Shown: positions 1 through 8,703 of the stretch, one piece after another
Numbering within the stretch: position 1 is the first letter of the stretch
Layout: each line of letters opens with the position of its first letter
DNA from: Deltaproteobacteria bacterium HGW-Deltaproteobacteria-12
GTDB lineage: Bacteria; Desulfobacterota; Syntrophia; Syntrophales; Smithellaceae
Reading direction: 5' to 3'
Assembly (NCBI GenBank): GCA_002840565.1
Contig: PHBK01000024.1
Coordinates: 45,876 to 109,875, forward strand
Length of the DNA: 64,000 nucleotides
The notes under the pieces: generated by a model
Told to the model about the DNA's origin: nothing
Databases searched by the model: none
Seen by the model: only the letters and a program-made list of their open reading frames with translations
Program-made: the position numbers and the translations under genes

Positions 1-87
1 CAGATTGATATTTTCCTCACGCACTGATATTCCCAGTTTTTCGGCCAGCTCCGTGAGTTGACTTAAAAGGACTTCTTCATTCATCAT
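1..87 (-). CDS. Small conserved protein, 3' end outside window
   Basis: The minus strand reads MMNEEVLLSQLTELAEKLG then ISVREENINL up to the window edge, with no stop. Start is one of two adjacent ATG codons (87 or 84); the ATG at 80 is out of frame and hits a stop quickly. The amphipathic N-terminus resembles small uncharacterised proteins of about 90 residues found in Deltaproteobacteria, recalled from memory only. No function can be given. It lies downstream of, and in line with, the small gene at 138-317. Confidence 0.6.
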   Translation of the reverse strand, partial: MMNEEVLLSQLTELAEKLGISVREENINL

Positions 88-137
88 TCGCTGGAAGCAC
101 CCTGCCCGTTCTCTGAGACATTGTTCAGAAAGCGAAA

Positions 138-317
138 CTATTTCCTGCGGTATACATTCAAGCCCACTTTCTTGTCTTCATGGTCGGGAATGGAGACATT
201 TCCTTCCGTCGTCGCAATGATAATCGTCTTACCGGAAGAAGAAGGACCAAATTCCCTGGTCAGATCAACCTTAATGGTCAGGATATTATCGACAACCGCC
301 ATTTCTACATTTTTCAT
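138..317 (-). CDS. Small conserved hypothetical protein (59 aa)
   Basis: A 59-codon frame starting MKNVEMAVVDNILTIKVDLT and ending GLNVYRRK. A strong ribosome-binding site (AGGAGG, about 8 nt before the ATG at 317) supports it, although it is short. The sequence looks like a compact beta-rich domain: a hydrophobic strand (VVDNILTIKVDL), a GPSSSGKT turn, then another strand pair (TIIIATTEGNVSI). GPSSSGKT looks like a P-loop fragment, but the protein is far too short to be an NTPase. Function unknown. It is co-directional with the partial gene at 1-87 and the radical SAM gene upstream. Confidence 0.7.
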   Translation of the reverse strand: MKNVEMAVVDNILTIKVDLTREFGPSSSGKTIIIATTEGNVSIPDHEDKKVGLNVYRRK

Positions 318-400
318 GTTTGTACGTCCTCCTGCTGATTTAAGAATAATTAACGAACCGTTTCCGGAATGACGCTCCTCTCCACGGAAAGGAGTTAATG

Positions 401-1351
401 CTACAGACCTCTCATAAACTCCGGTCGCAGCAGTCGCGGATCTTTGCTGGACAATAAGGCGTTTAACTGCCGGAGCATCTTTCCCTTGTCCCGGGGCATT
501 GTACCCCGGAGCGCAAAGTAATTGGATGCATGCATGGAGCTGAAAAAACAGTTGGAGAAAGTTGAATTTTCAACCAGTCCTTTCAACTCCCGCAAAGAAT
601 CAAAGGGTGTGATAAGCTCAAATTCGCCGCGCTCCCATTCCTTGTGAAGCTCCGTTCCGGGTATCAGCGTCAGAGTGAGCGCTCCGGCATAATCCGGGTC
701 CATTTCCGTCAAAATTCCAGCTGTCTCCGCTACATGCCCTTCACTGCCCTGAACTCCGCCCAGCCCCAGGATAACTGTTACGGACAGTAAAATACCGGCC
801 TGCTTAACTTTTTTTGCTGCTTCTACGATCTGATCGTGGCTGGCGTTTTTCCGAATCCGCCGCAGCACCGCGTTATCGCCACTTTCTACGCCCATGTAAA
901 GAATTCCCAGTTTCTGATCTTTGAGCTCCTTTAACTCCTCCACCGTGCGCCGGAGGATGTCCTGCGGCGTGGCGTAGCTGGCAATGCGCTGGATATTGGG
1001 GAACTTCCGGTTAAGATACTGCAACACCTCGAGCAGCTGCGGATAAGGATAGACTAGGGCATCGCCATCCTGCAGAAAGACTTTCTTCCCGTTCCAGCCG
1101 TGCAAAATCGCATACACAATCTCAGGCTGTCCCGCCACCCACATGCGTTGTTTCATATACACGGACATGGCATCGATTTCCTGCTGGACATCCTCGAGGT
1201 CGCGCATACCGAGACGGGAAAAAGAAAATGCGCAAAAAGAGCAGGCATTGTTCGAGCATCCCGATGTTAAAGGAAGATAATAACTGTCATGTTCGCTGGG
1301 GGGCCGGATAATTTCCGGTCGGACAAAGGGCATATATTCACCTGCAACCAA
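401..1351 (-). CDS. Radical SAM protein
   Basis: A 316-residue radical SAM enzyme. The iron-sulfur motif is C32-x4-C37-x2-C40 (GCSNNACSFC), the CX4CX2C spacing seen in a COG1032-like subgroup rather than the usual CX3CX2C. Further family marks are the GVESGD segment after the central strand (SAM-binding region) and VTVILGLGG. Such proteins use a 4Fe-4S cluster and S-adenosylmethionine to make a 5'-deoxyadenosyl radical; the substrate here cannot be told. An internal start at Met7 is also possible. It is shorter than B12-binding relatives and has no recognisable B12 domain. Confidence 0.85.
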   Translation of the reverse strand: MVAGEYMPFVRPEIIRPPSEHDSYYLPLTSGCSNNACSFCAFSFSRLGMRDLEDVQQEIDAMSVYMKQRMWVAGQPEIVYAILHGWNGKKVFLQDGDALVYPYPQLLEVLQYLNRKFPNIQRIASYATPQDILRRTVEELKELKDQKLGILYMGVESGDNAVLRRIRKNASHDQIVEAAKKVKQAGILLSVTVILGLGGVQGSEGHVAETAGILTEMDPDYAGALTLTLIPGTELHKEWERGEFELITPFDSLRELKGLVENSTFSNCFFSSMHASNYFALRGTMPRDKGKMLRQLNALLSSKDPRLLRPEFMRGL

Positions 1352-1498
1352 TTATTTTTGCCTCAGAGTATAAATTTCAGCCACAAAATGTCAAGGCAAT
1401 ATAGCAAAGGGAGACAATGACACGGCCCCTGGCTCTGACCGTCCTTAAATTAATCCGGAATTAAAATCTTCTGTCTTGGAAAATAAAGTTAGGCATCA

Positions 1499-2377
1499 TT
1501 ATTTCACCTTTTCTATTTTCAGTTTGTCTTCCGTAATCGTTGTAAAAAAATCGGCTGACCAGAGGTCCACTGTCTCGCGATTTCTGATAAACGGCAGTAT
1601 ATCTTTCTTAGCCTGATTAAAATCAACCGCTGCAAAACGCTGGCACAAACGATTCTTTAAATCTTTTTCAGTCAACACTGCATCGTCGGGAAGATGCCCG
1701 GTCTGCTTCATTCTCTGTGCCAGATGCATTATATTAACAGGAATTGATTTGGACAAAAACCAGACATAGTCATAAAAGTCACGCCCCTTGACACGCGCCT
1801 TCCATGACCGGCAAAGCAGCGCATGCATTTTCCCGGCAAAAAGCGAGGAAGGCGAATAGAGACGCACCGAATAGGGCACAGGACGCAATTGATATTTCAT
1901 TTCGAATATTGCGCCCGACGGCGGCTGCGTATCCACTTCCAGCTTAATCCGCAACTGCTCGTGCGGATTGATGCCGGTCACCGGCGGCTTCAGCGACGTT
2001 ATTTTCATAACATGAATTTGTGTTCCGCCCTTGATAAAAGCCGATTTGACCGGGGAATCATTTTGCTTGATCTTTTCCTTGACCGTCATTTCCAGGCCAT
2101 AAGCGCCTAGTTCATCCTGCACAGCCTGCGTGAAGGATGAAAGATCAAATTTCTCATTGCTTTCCATCAGGGAAAAATCCAGATCTTCAGAGAAGCGTTC
2201 CAGCCCGTAAAAGATGCGCAAAGCCGTTCCACCGTAAAAGGCTGCTTTGGCGAAAAAGCCACCGCGATACAGTCCCAGCAGCGCAATTTCCTGGACGATT
2301 TCATTCAGTGCATGACGGTAATCATCCGCTGTTCTTAACTCGTAAGCTTTCAGCATCCCGGCAATGGCGCTATGCAT
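1499..2377 (-). CDS. abiEii: AbiEii-family nucleotidyltransferase toxin
   Basis: Toxin half of a type IV toxin-antitoxin and abortive-infection pair. The start at 2377 (MHSAIAGMLKAYEL) gives 292 residues and an 8-bp overlap with the end of the upstream antitoxin gene, as expected for translational coupling; the frame stays open further upstream but that part is non-homologous. The nucleotidyltransferase signature is visible: GGTALR at about 49-54 followed by SEDLDFSL at about 63-70, the acidic metal-binding segment. Later KGRDFYDYVW is typical of the family. AbiEii proteins are GTP-binding or tRNA-modifying nucleotidyltransferases that stop growth during phage infection. It looks intact. Confidence 0.88.
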   Translation of the reverse strand: MHSAIAGMLKAYELRTADDYRHALNEIVQEIALLGLYRGGFFAKAAFYGGTALRIFYGLERFSEDLDFSLMESNEKFDLSSFTQAVQDELGAYGLEMTVKEKIKQNDSPVKSAFIKGGTQIHVMKITSLKPPVTGINPHEQLRIKLEVDTQPPSGAIFEMKYQLRPVPYSVRLYSPSSLFAGKMHALLCRSWKARVKGRDFYDYVWFLSKSIPVNIMHLAQRMKQTGHLPDDAVLTEKDLKNRLCQRFAAVDFNQAKKDILPFIRNRETVDLWSADFFTTITEDKLKIEKVK

Positions 2378-2972
2378 GATTTGCCTCTCCTTCCAGCCAT
2401 TGCAAAAACAGCCGGAATATTTTCTTTCGATAAAGCGGCGCAAGGAAAATGACGGCGTCCCGCTCCAGAGCAAGCAACGCTTCACGCTCCATGCGCCAAT
2501 CCTCAAAAAGCAGTGACTGAAGCTCCTGAAGGCTGCCGATGCCATGTGTCTTGTAAAGCGTATCGCAAAGCGCCTTTTCCGGCGTAGCAATCAGATAATG
2601 TTGGTCATTTTCCGAACCCAGCACAACGCCGTAGGGAAAAACCGCCGCCGGCAGATAGTAGTAGTAGAAATCGCCCACCGGTGTGGAAAAGCGGCGATTC
2701 TTGTTTTTATTATATGCTGCCGAAGTGAAGACTTGAACCTGTTCAGGAATCAACCCGTAATGAGCCAGTGCATATTCAAAGGAGAGATAGGACGGACCGT
2801 AGATGATGGCAGCCAGACTCTTGAGTGAATGACCGGCTTTCGCACTGGCATCCATGAAGATTCCCCGGCGCACCTGAATCACATCGCCGGACTTGATCAT
2901 CCGGGTCAGACGGGCTTTGGGCGAGGCATAGCCGCTTAGCTCGTGCATGATGGCTTGATGGTTCTTATGCAT
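2370..2972 (-). CDS. abiEi: AbiEi-family antitoxin
   Basis: A 200-residue partner of the toxin that follows it. The start MHKNHQAIMHELSGY at 2972 has GGAG eight bases upstream and is preferred over the longer frame from 3020. The N-terminal winged-helix (TRMIKSGDVIQVRRGIF) is the AbiEi_4-type DNA-binding domain that represses the promoter. The rest, with SYLSFEYALAHYGLIPE and ATPEKALCDTLY, is the usual AbiEi C-terminal domain that neutralises the toxin. The two genes form an operon at the left end of the defence island. Confidence 0.88.
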   Translation of the reverse strand: MHKNHQAIMHELSGYASPKARLTRMIKSGDVIQVRRGIFMDASAKAGHSLKSLAAIIYGPSYLSFEYALAHYGLIPEQVQVFTSAAYNKNKNRRFSTPVGDFYYYYLPAAVFPYGVVLGSENDQHYLIATPEKALCDTLYKTHGIGSLQELQSLLFEDWRMEREALLALERDAVIFLAPLYRKKIFRLFLQWLEGEANHA

Positions 2973-3089
2973 ATTGTCTCCAGTAAGTATCGTTTTATTG
3001 TACTTTTTGGAGAAAGTCAACTATATATTGAATCCGTGGACAGTTTTGACAGACTCGGCATACAGTGCATTCCCACGCGCGGCGCAACA

Positions 3090-3116
3090 GGGGACATGTA
3101 CTTGTTACGTGTCCCC
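3090..3116. repeat. 27-bp GGGGACA palindrome, copy 1
   Basis: A near-perfect palindrome beginning GGGGACATGTAC and ending TACGTGTCCCC with a short TTGT centre. Read on the other strand, the element at 19697-19723 matches it at 25 of 27 positions. A related stem with a longer loop is at 17037-17079. Such GGGGACA stem-loops resemble REP sequences mobilised by IS200-like (RAYT) transposases; no such transposase is in this window. Confidence 0.7.
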
Positions 3117-3128
3117 TGACTCGATGAC

Positions 3129-4256
3129 TCAGGCGGATAACTGCGCGAGCCATTTGCCGGCACTGACAACGGCAACATAATCTATTTGCTGTTCACGCCG
3201 GAGATTCTGAACAAGCTGAATGGCTGTCACGCCAGGAAGTTTTTTTGATAATGCAACCAGCGCCGCGGCAGGTGAATGATCGGATGTTTTAACCTCTATA
3301 AGATGCGTCGCCTTATTCTTATAGCTCAGGGAAAAATCGACTTCTTTGCCTTCCTTGGTCTTGATATAATTCAGATCAACATCCTCACCTTCAATGTCCT
3401 GCAGATACTGAACGTGTTTCAGCAGACAAACCGCGCAGGTATTTTCCAGCCGCACACCTTCATCGGCCAGAACAAATCCGCTGTCATAAAAATACAGTTT
3501 GGGCTCCTTCAAAATCGCCCTGGCTACATTGGTATGAAAAGGACGCACCGTAAAAACAATACACAGGCTTTCCAGAATATCGATATAGCGCCGGACCGTG
3601 TTGGGGACTATCTGGAGATCCTGCGCCAGCGATGTATAGGAAAGCGGGGAACCGACGCGCGAGCGCAGCATTTCCAGCAACAGCCGCATGGTGCGCACTT
3701 CCTGCAGACGGCCAAACTCCAGAATGTCTTCACGGATTAAGTCCGTATAATACTGATTGCGCCAGCGTGCCGCCTCCTTATCCGAACCGGATAAGAATGG
3801 TTCAGGAAAGCCGCCAAAGCGGTTCAGCAAGGCCAGCGCTTCTTCCGGTTTTGCGGACTCCTTGAGCTCGCATACGGAAATCGGATTCAACCGCATGGGG
3901 AAATAACGACCTGCCAGAGACTCGCCTGATTGACGAAATGTATCGAGCCGGGCGCTTCCAGAAATCAGCATGGCTTGATCTTGTGTGCGGGTATCAAAAA
4001 CACCCTTGATGAATTTCTTCCATGAGGATTTTTTGTGAATTTCATCCAGGATCAGCAGATCGCTTTGGAGGGGCCATGATTGGTTATTGATAATTTTCGC
4101 ATCAGTGACGTCATCATAATTCAGGTACTGCGGCGATTTGAATTCCGGCATAAGCGCTTTGGCAAGCCAGGTTTTACCGACCTGTCGCGGCCCGGTCAGA
4201 ATGACCATTTTCTTTTGAAGGTCTTCTTTGATCGGATCATAAAGGTAACGTCGCAT
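3129..4256 (-). CDS. ATPase with AAA and DUF4143 domains
   Basis: 375 residues. Walker A is GPRQVGKT at 22-29, Walker B LLILDEIHK at about 67-73 and sensor-like SGSARLD at about 100. The second half carries a winged-helix segment (QDLQIVPNTVRRYIDILESL) followed by the DUF4143 nuclease-like region (YFYDSGF, KEVDFSLSYKNKATHLIEVKTS), which looks like a PD-(D/E)xK remnant with D-x-EVK spacing. The function of these ATPases is unsettled; they are often found in mobile and defence regions. A truncated relative is at 19366-19637. An inverted repeat lies just upstream of the ATG. Confidence 0.88.
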   Translation of the reverse strand: MRRYLYDPIKEDLQKKMVILTGPRQVGKTWLAKALMPEFKSPQYLNYDDVTDAKIINNQSWPLQSDLLILDEIHKKSSWKKFIKGVFDTRTQDQAMLISGSARLDTFRQSGESLAGRYFPMRLNPISVCELKESAKPEEALALLNRFGGFPEPFLSGSDKEAARWRNQYYTDLIREDILEFGRLQEVRTMRLLLEMLRSRVGSPLSYTSLAQDLQIVPNTVRRYIDILESLCIVFTVRPFHTNVARAILKEPKLYFYDSGFVLADEGVRLENTCAVCLLKHVQYLQDIEGEDVDLNYIKTKEGKEVDFSLSYKNKATHLIEVKTSDHSPAAALVALSKKLPGVTAIQLVQNLRREQQIDYVAVVSAGKWLAQLSA

Positions 4257-4275
4257 GGCTGACTATTTAGCAGCA

Positions 4276-4307
4276 CTTTGCATTATAGTCAAGACTATTA
4301 TGCAAAG
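4276..4307. promoter_or_regulatory. Inverted repeat upstream of the DUF4143 ATPase
   Basis: Two 15-base arms, CTTTGCATTATAGTC at 4276-4290 and GACTATTATGCAAAG at 4293-4307, are inverted with one mismatch and a 2-base centre. The repeat begins 20 bp before the ATPase start codon at 4256 and overlaps where its promoter should lie, so it may be an operator. The protein that would bind it is not known. Confidence 0.5.
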
Positions 4308-4402
4308 CGTTGCAGAATGGTCATTTATTGTATTGGTCAAACAAAGAAGATTACCTTGTGATCTTTGCCAGTCACTCTATGTATTTATATCATCGCTGAC
4401 AA

Positions 4403-4431
4403 CGGTTCATCCACACGTGTGTGGGGAACGT
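4403..4431 (-). repeat. Lone type I-E-like CRISPR repeat
   Basis: The minus strand reads ACGTTCCCCACACACG then TGTGGATGAACCG, 29 bases. The length, the TTCCCCAC start, the GTGGATGAACCG end and the hairpin are those of type I-E repeats (for example the GTTCCCC...GGGGATGAACCG forms), from which it differs at very few positions. No I-E cas gene occurs in the window. It directly adjoins the degenerate end of the I-C array (4432-4449), so it looks like a fossil of another array type. Confidence 0.6.
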
Positions 4432-4449
4432 ATCCACGTGGGGCGGGAC
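4432..4449 (-). repeat. Degenerate distal repeat of the I-C array
   Basis: ATCCACGTGGGGCGGGAC keeps the start (ATCCACG) and end (GGGGCG-GAC) of the I-C repeat but lacks about ten central bases. It is followed by a 34-base spacer-sized interval (4450-4483) before the first intact repeat. Decay of the leader-distal repeat is normal and confirms that the leader is on the right side. Confidence 0.65.
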
Positions 4450-4478
4450 CTATCTGCAATCTCAAGAGGACATTGTTA

Positions 4479-5648
<1,170 letters not shown>

Positions 5649-5749
5649 CTAATCTATGATAAATAATCAATTTACTGCTTATTTGCCGCGTATTTCTGCT
5701 CTTCTGGGATTATCTTTATTCAATTTTCAAAGAGCTCATTTTATAACTA

Positions 5750-5758
5750 ATTATATCA
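5750..5758 (-). promoter_or_regulatory. Candidate leader promoter (extended -10)
   Basis: TGATATAAT on the minus strand is a perfect extended -10 element (TG-n-TATAAT). It would start transcription near 5743, about 100 bases before the first repeat. No good -35 box lies 17 bases upstream, which extended -10 promoters tolerate. Confidence 0.45.
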
Positions 5759-5880
5759 ACCAGTTATCGCTGCGCGAATCGCCCAGTGTTTTATGGTCAG
5801 CTAAAGGTTCGCGGAGAGCATAATTTCTCATTTCACCGTCACCAAACCAACGATTTATTTCTATCGAAAATCCCTCTCGA

Positions 5881-5901
5881 TCTCCCTTTCGGAAAGGGAG
5901 A
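5881..5901. terminator. Hairpin downstream of cas2
   Basis: TCTCCCTTT and AAAGGGAGA form a perfect 9-bp stem around a 3-base loop, 33 bases after the cas2 stop. There is no long T-run, so it may be a weak terminator or a REP-like element; similar CCCTTT/AAAGGG palindromes occur at 18122-18142 and near 52130. Confidence 0.5.
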
Positions 5902-5933
5902 CTTAATTCTGATACCTCCATGGCAAATTATAA

Positions 5934-6224
5934 CTACACAATAAGCGGCCCTTCTTGATCTACCGATTTCTTCGCTCCGATATGCTCCACGCGTCTTTTC
6001 CAATTTGACCCCAAAAAATAAAATCGCAAACTGTCTTCTGCGGGATCGATTTCTTTGATCAGCCGTTCCCGCAAAACCGTCCATTGCGCCGGATCAACAA
6101 TGCATTCAAAAACAGAATATTGGACTCTCTGGCCGTAATCCTGACAGGCTTTCGCCACACGCCGCAGGCGCCTTGGCCCTCTTTCATTCTGCATCGCCAC
6201 ATCATAACTAACCAAAACAAGCAT
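5934..6224 (-). CDS. cas2: CRISPR-associated endonuclease Cas2
   Basis: 96 residues starting MLVLVSYDVAMQNERGPRRL, with the Cas2 beta1 strand and catalytic-site Asp8 followed by the RLRRVAKACQDYGQRVQYSVFE pattern. C-terminal strands (LRFYFLGSNWKRRVEHIG) match the type I-C form. Cas2 dimers bridge two Cas1 dimers in the spacer-integration complex. It is the last cas gene, 11 bases after cas1 and next to the leader, the usual I-C arrangement. Confidence 0.96.
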   Translation of the reverse strand: MLVLVSYDVAMQNERGPRRLRRVAKACQDYGQRVQYSVFECIVDPAQWTVLRERLIKEIDPAEDSLRFYFLGSNWKRRVEHIGAKKSVDQEGPLIV

Positions 6225-6235
6225 TGCACATCTCC

Positions 6236-7267
6236 TTATTTCCAGATGAAAGGCGGATACCCGTCCAGATCACCGCGAAGACAGCGTGCCAGCAAGAGAG
6301 CCTGCACATGAAACAATATACCGATGGATACTTTTTCATCTAAAAATGGATGCAGAATTTCTTCCTGCTTTCTTTCTTGATAAGCCACCAATAAAGTTTT
6401 GCGTGTCTCGTCATTCATCGTGACAGCACCGGCATCCGTTTTCTTGAAGCCCTTGTCCTGCACCTGGCGCAGATTGATGAGTGAAAGAGCCAACCGATCG
6501 GCAAGAAACGGCCGGAATTCTTCCATCAAATCCAGCGCCAGACTGGGGCGCCCCGGCCGATCGCGATGGAGGAATCCGACAGCCGGGTCCAAACCTACCG
6601 ACTCCAGTGCTCCCCGGCAATCGTGCATCAGCAGCGTATAAAGAAATGACAACAAGCAATTTACATTGTCCATTGGTGGCCGCCGATTGCGTTCCTGAAA
6701 AGAAAATGCTTCTTTCTGCGCCACAATCAAATGATCGAAAACACTGAAATAACCGTGTGCCGCATCACCTTCCAGACCGCGCACGGCATCCAGTGACTGA
6801 TTCAGTTCCAGCGACTTCAATGTCCTGTTCAGGGCGTCAACAATTTGTCGCAGAGCCTCTTCATCTGTCTTTCCCGAATGATCGCGCAAAGCTCGCTGAA
6901 GCACAGTGCGGCAATTAGCAACTTTAGCGGTGACAAGCGCCTTTGCCATTCCAGCCGAATAATCCGGATCATCGGCTTTCCGGTATTGTTCCCGGCGCAA
7001 AAGCACATTCCCGGACACCGGCCCCTGCACACGCCCCAGAAACCGACCATTCTCAGACAAGAAACTGAGCCCAACGCCGTTTTCTCCGCAAAAGCCCATC
7101 AGAAAAGGGCTGCATGACACGTTACCGAAACAAACAATCCCGCCGATCGTATGAACAGGGATGCGCAGTCGCACTTCCTGATTGACCTTGACCACCACGG
7201 TTTCACCTTCCTTGGCAAGATAAGCGCCCTGTGTGGTCACAAATAAGGTGTTAAGGTGTTTTTTCAT
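6236..7267 (-). CDS. cas1: CRISPR-associated integrase Cas1 (type I-C)
   Basis: 343 residues from MKKHLNTLFVTTQGAYL at 7267, preceded by GGAAGAG. The metal-binding triad expected of Cas1 is present: Glu166 (GLEGDAAHGYF), His234 (GFLHRDRPGR) and an acidic residue in LALDLMEEFRP (Asp246/Glu249). The N-terminal beta domain and the all-alpha catalytic domain are of normal length. Cas1 catalyses insertion of new spacers at the leader end. Its ATG overlaps by ATGA the stop of a BRO antirepressor remnant, so its native upstream neighbour (cas4 in most I-C loci) has been displaced by about 1.4 kb. Confidence 0.96.
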   Translation of the reverse strand: MKKHLNTLFVTTQGAYLAKEGETVVVKVNQEVRLRIPVHTIGGIVCFGNVSCSPFLMGFCGENGVGLSFLSENGRFLGRVQGPVSGNVLLRREQYRKADDPDYSAGMAKALVTAKVANCRTVLQRALRDHSGKTDEEALRQIVDALNRTLKSLELNQSLDAVRGLEGDAAHGYFSVFDHLIVAQKEAFSFQERNRRPPMDNVNCLLSFLYTLLMHDCRGALESVGLDPAVGFLHRDRPGRPSLALDLMEEFRPFLADRLALSLINLRQVQDKGFKKTDAGAVTMNDETRKTLLVAYQERKQEEILHPFLDEKVSIGILFHVQALLLARCLRGDLDGYPPFIWK

Positions 7268-7505
7268 TTCTCTTCCAACCGTTTTCTTTTCTCCGGCGCT
7301 TCGAGTGAAAAAGGGGGGGGGGTGGCAATTTGCCCCCACCCTTTGGATAACACCCCATCACGCCTGTGCATATCCTTAATATATCCGGATGGATCTTTGG
7401 AATCAGTCAATACGCAACCACATCAGAAACCGAAAACCACCACTCATTATTGTGAATAACCTTTCTGATTCCCTTTCCCTTAAAAACAGCGATTTTTGTT
7501 TCCAT
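7264..7505 (-). pseudogene. BRO-N phage antirepressor fragment, frameshifted
   Basis: From the ATG at 7505 the minus strand reads METKIAVFKGKGIRKVIHNN then EWWFSVSDVVAY and hits TGA. One base out of frame it resumes as VLTDSKDPSGYIKDMHRRDG then VLSKGWGQIATPP, the continuous N-terminal domain of BRO-family antirepressors, so one base was lost near 7411-7413. After a run of ten C (7313-7322) it goes SLEAPEKRKRLEEK and stops in an ATGA overlap with cas1. Full-length BRO proteins are two to three times longer, so this is a truncated and frameshifted phage-type remnant inside the cas operon. Confidence 0.75.
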
Positions 7506-7542
7506 TATGCCCCCTGACAAGCGGAAGAACCCTCTTTCCAAG

Positions 7543-8610
7543 CTATGGCCTTTTTTTAGTTTCTTGATCTAACGGAGTAATTTTCTTTTTAGCATCCACT
7601 ATTTTTTTGACTTCGCGGTCAAAGTCGGATTCAAGCATGTGATCTTGAATAACCATATACTTTTCATACTCATTTTCCGCCAAAGCTATCGCGACGTCGT
7701 GGCTGATCTTACCGCTATCTTGTAAAATATCTTTTTCGTTGAATTGCAAAAAGGCGTCCAATCTACCTACCCAATCTTCCATATACATCACCACGCCTTT
7801 CTGCGCCTGCATTTCCGCATAGTCAAGATACATGGTGACAATCCTGTTCAGTCCATCCAGTTCTTTTTCATTGAGATAATTCTTAGCAATACCGACATCT
7901 GTTTTTCGGATGGCCCCTTTGGGCGAATTTTTCCAGCTCGTGAGACCCATATTTGGTTTCTCGCCATTTACTCTGTTGTAAATAATTTCTGCCGCAGTTT
8001 GGCCGGATATCGCCCAGTGGAGTTTATTTTGCACGGTAGCAAAAAATTGTCTGGTGATTTCTTCGTTTGGATCGTAGTCAGCGCTGCACTGCGCGTAAAT
8101 GTCGGTGATTTTCTGGTAGAATCTGCGTTCGCTGCTGCGGATATCACGGATACGCGCCAGTTGCTCTTCAAAATAGTCCTTGCCGAAAATGGTATTGGGA
8201 TTTTTGAGCCGTTCATCATTCATGGCAAAGCCCTTGATGATGTACACTTTGATCACTTGGGTCGCCCAAATGCGAAAGTGCGTTGCCTGCCTTGAATTGA
8301 CACGGTAACCAACGGAGATAATCGCGTCAAGATTGTAGAATTTAGTGGAATATTTTTTCCCGTCATCGGCAGTTAGTTCCAAAATGGAACTAACTGAATT
8401 TTCCTGTAACTCGCCGCTTTCAAAAATATTTTTGAGATGTTTAGTAATAGCCGGTCGTTGCACCCCAAATAAAGCAGCTATTTTATCTTGGGTAAGCCAC
8501 AAATTTTCATCGCGCAGGAATATCTCCACATTCACCTTGCCATTTGGCGTAGTGTAGAGCAAAAACTCTGTAAATGTGTTCTGTTTTACAATCTGCTTAT
8601 TTTTTTTCAT
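7543..8610 (-). CDS. rhuM: RhuM-family protein inserted between cas4 and cas1
   Basis: 355 residues from MKKNKQIVKQNTFTEFLLY at 8610, after a purine-rich AAGAAAGA site; an in-frame extension to 8697 is possible. The family signature is clear: FLLYTTPNGKVNVEIFLRDE, then LWLTQDKIAALFGVQRPAIT (a helix-turn-helix), then the KFYNLDAIISVGYRVNSRQA and THFRIWATQVIKVYIIKGF segments, and the RhuM C-terminal half (YYEEQLA-like, SGQTAAEIIYNRV). Named after a Salmonella pathogenicity-island gene, these proteins sit in islands and phage-defence contexts; their biochemical role is unknown. It is not a cas gene. It looks intact and is read with the operon. Confidence 0.85.
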   Translation of the reverse strand: MKKNKQIVKQNTFTEFLLYTTPNGKVNVEIFLRDENLWLTQDKIAALFGVQRPAITKHLKNIFESGELQENSVSSILELTADDGKKYSTKFYNLDAIISVGYRVNSRQATHFRIWATQVIKVYIIKGFAMNDERLKNPNTIFGKDYFEEQLARIRDIRSSERRFYQKITDIYAQCSADYDPNEEITRQFFATVQNKLHWAISGQTAAEIIYNRVNGEKPNMGLTSWKNSPKGAIRKTDVGIAKNYLNEKELDGLNRIVTMYLDYAEMQAQKGVVMYMEDWVGRLDAFLQFNEKDILQDSGKISHDVAIALAENEYEKYMVIQDHMLESDFDREVKKIVDAKKKITPLDQETKKRP

Positions 8611-8703
8611 AATCTTTCTTCTTTCGATTTTTCCATCCTCTGCAACCATTTTCAACCGGTTACATTTTGTAACCGCCTCACTTCCTTTTGCTTGCATTTT
8701 CTC

